A stretch of DNA of 51,888 nt from Arcobacter sp. (GTDB lineage: Bacteria > Campylobacterota > Campylobacteria > Campylobacterales > Arcobacteraceae), in the NCBI GenBank assembly GCA_003252105.1, contig QKDL01000078.1:1-51888 (forward strand). Direction: 5' to 3'. The notes under the pieces are model-generated. The model was not told where the DNA came from. It saw nothing but the letters and a program-made list of their open reading frames with translations, and did no database searches. Shown here piece by piece: positions 45,885 through 51,888 of the stretch. The translations under genes and the position numbers were made by a program. Positions within the stretch are counted from its first letter, which is position 1, and each line of letters begins with the position of its first letter.

Positions 45885-45902
45885 GTATATGAAAGCATAT
45901 AC
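45885..45902. promoter_or_regulatory. Hairpin/palindrome upstream of Crp/Fnr gene
   Basis: GTATATG-AAAG-CATATAC in the 282-bp gap between the divergent genes; a further dyad CAGATA/TATCTG lies at 45941-45960. Operators or leader structure of the regulator gene; nothing else is seen in this gap besides the peroxidase promoter. Confidence 0.35.
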
Positions 45903-46049
45903 TTCAGAAGGGTATAAAATCCTTTTAGTAACAATTACATCAGATATATTAAATTATCTGTTATAGATGTAAATATTGCTTTATTGACTCCTTAGATTTA
46001 GAATTTATCATTGATCTAAGTGAACTTTTACTATTCACAAAGGAAAGAG

Positions 46050-46676
46050 ATGGAACTTTTAGAATATCATTGCTTCAAAGATTTATCAAAAGAAGAGATA
46101 GAAAAACTTCAAAATAGTGCAAAAAAAATTATCTTACCATCAGATTATATTCTTTACTATAAAGGAGATATCTGTGAAGATGTACTTTTTTTAAAAAGTG
46201 GTTCTGTACGAATCTATATCCAACCAAATGAACTATGTTGTGAAGAGATGACTTTATATGAGTTAAAAAAAGGTAGTCAATGTGTGGTGAATCTTTTTAG
46301 TACAATCTCAGGGCAAAGAACCATAGCAAATGCTGTAACCCAAACAGCAATAGAAGGCTGGTTGGTTCCAAAAGAGACTATAAATTATCTTATAAATAAC
46401 TCTGAATCTTTTAGAGATTTTAAAATGACTAGTGTAAATAAAAGAATCACAGCCCTAATCTCACTACTTGCAAGTATCAAGTTTTCAAATATAGAGCAAC
46501 AACTTTTAAACTGGCTTTATGTACAAGGCTTAGATAAGATAAAAATAACTCATGATAAAATAGCTTCTATAATAGGAGTAACAAGAGAAACAGTGAGTAG
46601 AAACCTAAAAAAACTAGAACACCAAGGCTTAATAAAACTAAATAGAGGTTCAATAATAATCACAGATAATCTTTGA
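46050..46676 (+). CDS. Crp/Fnr-family regulator
   Basis: A 208-residue protein starting at ATG 46050 (AAAGGAAAGAG ribosome site); an in-frame GTG lies at 46020. N-terminal effector domain about 10-120 (LPSDYILYYKGDICEDVLFLKSGSVRIYI) without cAMP-binding residues. Several Cys (8, 42, 63, 64, 78). HTH about 166-192: THDKIASIIGVTRETVSRNLKKLEHQG. RETVSR fits recognition of TGTGA, the half-site found before the peroxidase. Its stop overlaps an FNR-type box. Confidence 0.88.
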   Translation: MELLEYHCFKDLSKEEIEKLQNSAKKIILPSDYILYYKGDICEDVLFLKSGSVRIYIQPNELCCEEMTLYELKKGSQCVVNLFSTISGQRTIANAVTQTAIEGWLVPKETINYLINNSESFRDFKMTSVNKRITALISLLASIKFSNIEQQLLNWLYVQGLDKIKITHDKIASIIGVTRETVSRNLKKLEHQGLIKLNRGSIIITDNL

Positions 46677-46709
46677 TATATATCAAGGATTTTATAAATA
46701 GATTATAAT
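46673..46709 (+). promoter_or_regulatory. FNR-type box and -10 before YgbA_NO gene
   Basis: TTGAT-ATAT-ATCAA (46673-46686) overlaps the stop codon of the regulator gene. TATAAT is at 46704-46709; the box-to-10 distance is 5 bp short of standard class II geometry. ATG follows 11 nt after the -10. Confidence 0.5.
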
Positions 46710-46720
46710 AAACTCTTGTT

Positions 46721-47062
46721 ATGGAAATAGAAAAATTTAATGAAGAGACAACTACCTTAAAAAGATTTTTTGAGCATTATTGTTCTAAAAAACATATCAG
46801 TCAAATAAAAACTTCAAATACTTATACATATAAAAATACAACTATATCATTAGATTTAAACCTATGTGAAGAGTGTTTAGAAAAGATAAACTACTCTATC
46901 CAAAAACTACAAGAATGCCCCCACGAAATAAAACCAAGATGTAGAAAATGCCCCAACCCCTGCTATGAAAAAAAAACATGGAAAGAGTTAGCAAAAATCA
47001 TGCGCTTTAGTGGTTTGAGTTTAGGATTTGAAAAGTTTAATTTATTTAACAAAAAGTTTTAA
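46721..47062 (+). CDS. YgbA_NO (nitrous oxide-stimulated promoter) family protein
   Basis: A 113-residue protein with Cys-rich motifs: HYCSKKH, LCEECLEKINYSIQKLQECP, RCRKCPNPCYEKKTWKELAKIMRFSG. This matches the family named after E. coli YgbA, induced by nitrosative stress. The Cys set could bind zinc or an Fe-S cluster. It is 45 bp downstream of the Crp/Fnr gene and is the last gene before the CRISPR array. Confidence 0.85.
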   Translation: MEIEKFNEETTTLKRFFEHYCSKKHISQIKTSNTYTYKNTTISLDLNLCEECLEKINYSIQKLQECPHEIKPRCRKCPNPCYEKKTWKELAKIMRFSGLSLGFEKFNLFNKKF

Positions 47063-47119
47063 TATGTTTTATATTTGGCTTCAAGGAGATTGGTCAAATT
47101 GATTATCATTTGGAAAAGG

Positions 47120-50100
47120 ATTTCAATACATCATATGTTTTGGTTCGAGACAAGTGTATTTACTCAACTAAAAGAGATACTTCTATTTCAATACATCATA
47201 TGTTTTGGTTCGAGAAATTGAGGTTGGTAAATATGACCTTATATTTACATTTCAATACATCATATGTTTTGGTTCGAGTTCTATTTCAACTTCATTCATA
47301 AATAGTGCTAAAGTGATTTCAATACATCATATGTTTTGGTTCGAGTACCTCTTGTTTTAACTGCTCCAGCAAATGTAATAAAATTTCAATACATCATATG
47401 TTTTGGTTCGAGCTATTGTTTCATTACTATCATGTCCTAGTAATATGCATTTCAATACATCATATGTTTTGGTTCGAGAAAGGTCAAGATGGTTCTACTC
47501 CTCAAAAAGATGTATTTCAATACATCATATGTTTTGGTTCGAGATGTAGTGCGACAGAATAAATAAAGGAGTAACAAATTTCAATACATCATATGTTTTG
47601 GTTCGAGCCCCATCAGTCATTTTAGTTTTTAGAGATAATTTTATTTCAATACATCATATGTTTTGGTTCGAGATGCTAAACTTATAGCTGGTCTTAAGGA
47701 TTCTACTAAATTTCAATACATCATATGTTTTGGTTCGAGTTTCTAAAGATACTTTTGCAATTCGTCAAATGTCATTTCAATACATCATATGTTTTGGTTC
47801 GAGAAGGTCTTCATTTGTTAATGTAAACTCTCCATTAATAATTTCAATACATCATATGTTTTGGTTCGAGCTGAGTTTACTCCAAGAGCTTTGTTTAGTA
47901 TTTTATTTCAATACATCATATGTTTTGGTTCGAGTAGTGTATCCTACATCTTCACATTCTCTATCACAATTTCAATACATCATATGTTTTGGTTCGAGCT
48001 GGAACTATCTCAGTTCTACATCTAAAGTGATAAGATTTCAATACATCATATGTTTTGGTTCGAGAAAGTCATTCCAACTTTTAAACCAAACTCATAAACT
48101 TATTTCAATACATCATATGTTTTGGTTCGAGAATAAATTATTAGATGAACTTAGAAAAATAAGATTTATTTCAATACATCATATGTTTTGGTTCGAGCAT
48201 ACGCAAGCACTAGTCTTGATGGGGCATTCGTATTTCAATACATCATATGTTTTGGTTCGAGGGATCATTTAAAGTAAACTTCCATACACCATTTCCATCA
48301 TTTCAATACATCATATGTTTTGGTTCGAGAGTTGCAGCTTGTTGACTTAGTGCCCCCCACCAAATTTCAATACATCATATGTTTTGGTTCGAGTTTTAAA
48401 GAGGTATCTTTAAAAGATGTTCCTATCCCATTTCAATACATCATATGTTTTGGTTCGAGCATTATTTCAACTGTTAAAGCCTGTAATTGTAGTTTATTTC
48501 AATACATCATATGTTTTGGTTCGAGTTCAACAACTTTTATGTTACCAAATATGGAAGCAGGATTTCAATACATCATATGTTTTGGTTCGAGAAAGTCATT
48601 CCAACTTTTAAACCAAACTCATAAACTTATTTCAATACATCATATGTTTTGGTTCGAGTAAACCAGCAACAGCAGCTGATGTTGTAGCAACTGCATTTCA
48701 ATACATCATATGTTTTGGTTCGAGGACATGGTAAATAAAATCTCAGTTATCTTTGAGGATATTTCAATACATCATATGTTTTGGTTCGAGGGATCATTTA
48801 AAGTAAACTTCCATACACCATTTCCATCATTTCAATACATCATATGTTTTGGTTCGAGGTTTTTAGTGTTGGAGGTATGAAAAAATAGTTATAATTTCAA
48901 TACATCATATGTTTTGGTTCGAGAACGATAGAAGCTTATGAGCATACAATTAAAATTAATTTCAATACATCATATGTTTTGGTTCGAGGAAGCAATCGAG
49001 GGTGCATTAATGACTTTACAATTATTTCAATACATCATATGTTTTGGTTCGAGTATAAGTTTCGATTACTTGTAATTTAGCCATAATTATTTCAATACAT
49101 CATATGTTTTGGTTCGAGGATTATCACTATTGTCTCTTTATGTTCTATTTACAATTTCAATACATCATATGTTTTGGTTCGAGCCATAACTCTATAAGTT
49201 GTATTATCTAAAACAATATTTCAATACATCATATGTTTTGGTTCGAGAATCTATAAATTTTAATTGTTTTGTATCATCATTATTTCAATACATCATATGT
49301 TTTGGTTCGAGATACTTAGTTATAGATGATGAAATATCAGATATTTGATTTCAATACATCATATGTTTTGGTTCGAGGGAAATTGGCAAGGATATGCACT
49401 TGCTATGATGAAATTTCAATACATCATATGTTTTGGTTCGAGCTTTTGTCTAATACTTATTTTCTTTTTATAGTTGACATTTCAATACATCATATGTTTT
49501 GGTTCGAGTCTCTGTGGTAGATCATCATATTTATAATGTTTAACATTTCAATACATCATATGTTTTGGTTCGAGTTGTTTTTTTTCTTATTGTGATTATT
49601 TTTTATATATTTCAATACATCATATGTTTTGGTTCGAGTTTCTGGAATATTGGTACTAAAAGATGTACTAAGCGATTTCAATACATCATATGTTTTGGTT
49701 CGAGTGTTTGATGTTGCCTTTGTGTGATTAGTTTTCTTTTATTTCAATACATCATATGTTTTGGTTCGAGCTGAAACTTTTAGTTTTTCATCGCAAGATG
49801 GAAGTAATTTCAATACATCATATGTTTTGGTTCGAGTAATAGGAACACTAACATCAATGGGTGGTGGCGGAATTTCAATACATCATATGTTTTGGTTCGA
49901 GAATGTTCCTCTTGCTTAACTTCTTCTTCATTAACATTTCAATACATCATATGTTTTGGTTCGAGGTCTTACTTCCGTAATAAACTTTTCATTAAAATAA
50001 TTTCAATACATCATATGTTTTGGTTCGAGAAAGACGATGTTCTAGTATGGTGGCTTACTTATCAATTTCAATACATCATATGTTTTGGTTCGAGTTACGC

Positions 50101-51888
50101 ATTAGCAATTATATTTACTTTATCTACTATATTTCAATACATCATATGTTTTGGTTCGAGGCACGTGATACACTTGAAAAATATGTGGATAAGTTTATTT
50201 CAATACATCATATGTTTTGGTTCGAGTGAAAAAAATAATGGGAATATCCATGTAGCTTATAGATTTCAATACATCATATGTTTTGGTTCGAGTCATTTAA
50301 TGACTTATTTGAATTGCTTCCTCAAAAATTTCAATACATCATATGTTTTGGTTCGAGTTAAATTGTTCTTGATTAGTCATGACGCTATCCTATTTCAATA
50401 CATCATATGTTTTGGTTCGAGTTTTAGTTTTCTTTTTTTCCTTAGTTTCTCTCTAATTTCAATACATCATATGTTTTGGTTCGAGTGGGCTTAATAAACT
50501 AATAGTTGTTGTCTCTTTTATATTTCAATACATCATATGTTTTGGTTCGAGTAAATGATGGTCAGCCTATAGAAAATAGATATAGATTTCAATACATCAT
50601 ATGTTTTGGTTCGAGGTGTTTAATCTTCTATTTAAAAGCTTATTTTGTTCTCATTTCAATACATCATATGTTTTGGTTCGAGTTATATCATATTTGCTTT
50701 TTATTCCAAAATAGTTATTTCAATACATCATATGTTTTGGTTCGAGCCTTAGTACATCTTTTAGTACGAATATTCCAGAATTTCAATACATCATATGTTT
50801 TGGTTCGAGAAAAGTCTCATCAAGTCTATAAGCATAATCTTGATGATTTCAATACATCATATGTTTTGGTTCGAGGTTTTGAAAGAATATAATCATTCGA
50901 TATTTTAACATTTCAATACATCATATGTTTTGGTTCGAGACTCAGTACCAGACATTATAAAACTTTTAAAAACATTTCAATACATCATATGTTTTGGTTC
51001 GAGAACAGATACTATCACTAAAGCTATGGTTGTAAGTGGATTTCAATACATCATATGTTTTGGTTCGAGACAGGTCAAACAGTAGTTCATTCTGCAGCTA
51101 CTGATTTCAATACATCATATGTTTTGGTTCGAGCGGGATGAAGTTTGCAATAGCAGCTCCAAGGGGATTATTTCAATACATCATATGTTTTGGTTCGAGA
51201 TTTCTTGATAAAGTTTTAAAACGATAAAAATCTAGATTTCAATACATCATATGTTTTGGTTCGAGGATTAAATTGCTCTTGATTAGTCATGAGGCTATCC
51301 TATTTCAATACATCATATGTTTTGGTTCGAGTTGGAACTTTTTTGATATTTTCACTTTTTTCATGATTTCAATACATCATATGTTTTGGTTCGAGTTAAC
51401 TTGGGATACATTTAAATTAGTTGTGACATAATTTCAATACATCATATGTTTTGGTTCGAGATTCACTAAAAGAGATTACAAGACTTTTTAAAGCATTTCA
51501 ATACATCATATGTTTTGGTTCGAGATTCACTAAAAGAGATTACAAGACTTTTTAAAGCATTTCAATACATCATATGTTTTGGTTCGAGTTCCCATACTTA
51601 TACATCCAATCATGATTTCAATACATCATATGTTTTGGTTCGAGACTTTTTTTCAATCTCTTCCTCGCCTATTTCCTCATTTCAATACATCATATGTTTT
51701 GGTTCGAGATTAGTGAAAAAACTTGTCCTAATTTTAATAAAGAGATTTCAATACATCATATGTTTTGGTTCGAGTATTCAGATTATCAAACTGCATTAAA
51801 TAAAGCAATATTTCAATACATCATATGTTTTGGTTCGAGTAAGACAAAAAGAGGGATTGAAACTTGATGGAGCTATTTCAATACATCA
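47120..51888. CRISPR. Large CRISPR array, 73 full repeats plus a partial one
   Basis: The 30-bp repeat begins ATTTCAATAC and ends TTGGTTCGAG, with centre ATCATATGTT. Starts counted by eye: 73 complete copies (first 47120-47149, last complete 51810-51839) and a 14-nt piece at 51875-51888, so the array continues past the window. No variant repeat was seen. Spacers are 26-38 nt, mostly 34-37. On the opposite strand the repeat ends ATTGAAAT, typical of the crRNA 5' tag in type I/III systems; this and the gap of only 57 bp to the last gene suggest transcription leftward, leader beyond 51888, and oldest spacers near 47120. The type is uncertain (I-B-like repeat form); no cas genes are visible. Translations across it are artefacts. 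Confidence 0.97.

Noticed and set aside
47063..47119. CRISPR leader on the left side
   Set aside because: Only 57 bp after the YgbA_NO stop, no promoter-like elements, and the repeat orientation points the other way.
47110..51799. Open frames across the array rich in HHMFWFE, NTSYVLVR and QYIICFGS
   Set aside because: These are the CRISPR repeat read in three frames; unit length is not a constant multiple of three and the spacers are unrelated. No protein is supported.
51840..51874. Spacer containing GATTGAAAC, like the end of other CRISPR repeats
   Set aside because: A nine-base match is within chance and the rest of the spacer has no repeat-like sequence.

Overview
The window is AT-rich and gene-dense. 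Its gene content and protein style point to a Campylobacterota member close to the Arcobacter group. Supporting signs are the histidine kinase with the MMALGEMLSNIAHQWRQPL-type core, the Sm_multidrug_ex, YchJ and YaaA housekeeping set, a stand-alone ThiD2 protein, an assimilatory cys operon with a 4Fe-4S type CysH, and haem-containing sensors and peroxidases. The genus assignment is inference from protein style; no rRNA is present.

Layout. 1-281: a consensus sigma70 promoter firing leftward out of the window, probably for a stable RNA. 282-9677: housekeeping genes (BI-1 protein, ThiD2, BioC-like methyltransferase, SecG, Frr, PyrE, transporters, YaaA, YchJ, ComEA-like, Ung) plus small unknowns. 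9806-13726: a tight operon of LemA, two TPM-domain proteins, an MFS carrier and a Gph-like phosphatase. 13730-19992: a DUF4405 membrane protein, then a large hybrid histidine kinase overlapping an HD-GYP response regulator. 20177-26120: rhodanese, CNNM protein, MarR/Rof-like pair, DksA-like protein, a HigB toxin with a HigA-ImmA fusion, a structured intergenic element, and a HI0933-family flavoprotein. 26219-28362: a MoxR-like AAA ATPase (frameshifted by a 10-nt duplication) and a DUF2201 VWA-like partner behind a near-consensus sigma54 promoter. 28427-31566: a sensor kinase with two periplasmic-binding modules, and a cupin. 31768-39406: a sulfur assimilation cluster (MetY, Rrf2 regulator, CysK, DUF2061, CysH, CysD, CysN, sulfite reductase). 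39429-47062: an EAL protein with a haem c motif, a class V aminotransferase, a metallophosphoesterase, then a likely redox/NO/peroxide group (hemerythrin-like protein, tri-haem peroxidase, Crp/Fnr regulator, YgbA_NO protein), with FNR/CRP-type palindromes in front of three of these genes. 47120-51888: a very large CRISPR array, 73 complete 30-bp repeats plus a partial one cut by the window end, with no cas genes in view.

The genes work together in three visible ways. The cys genes form a complete sulfate-to-cysteine route without APS kinase. The 44-47 kb group looks like one oxygen/peroxide/NO response unit in which the regulator's recognition helix (RETVSR) fits the TGTGA-N6-TCACA site found at class II spacing in front of the peroxidase. 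The CRISPR array records repeated encounters with the same targets: one spacer pair matches the same sequence on opposite strands, another pair are offset variants of one protospacer, and three spacers are duplicated exactly.

All calls rest on reading motifs by eye; no database search was run.
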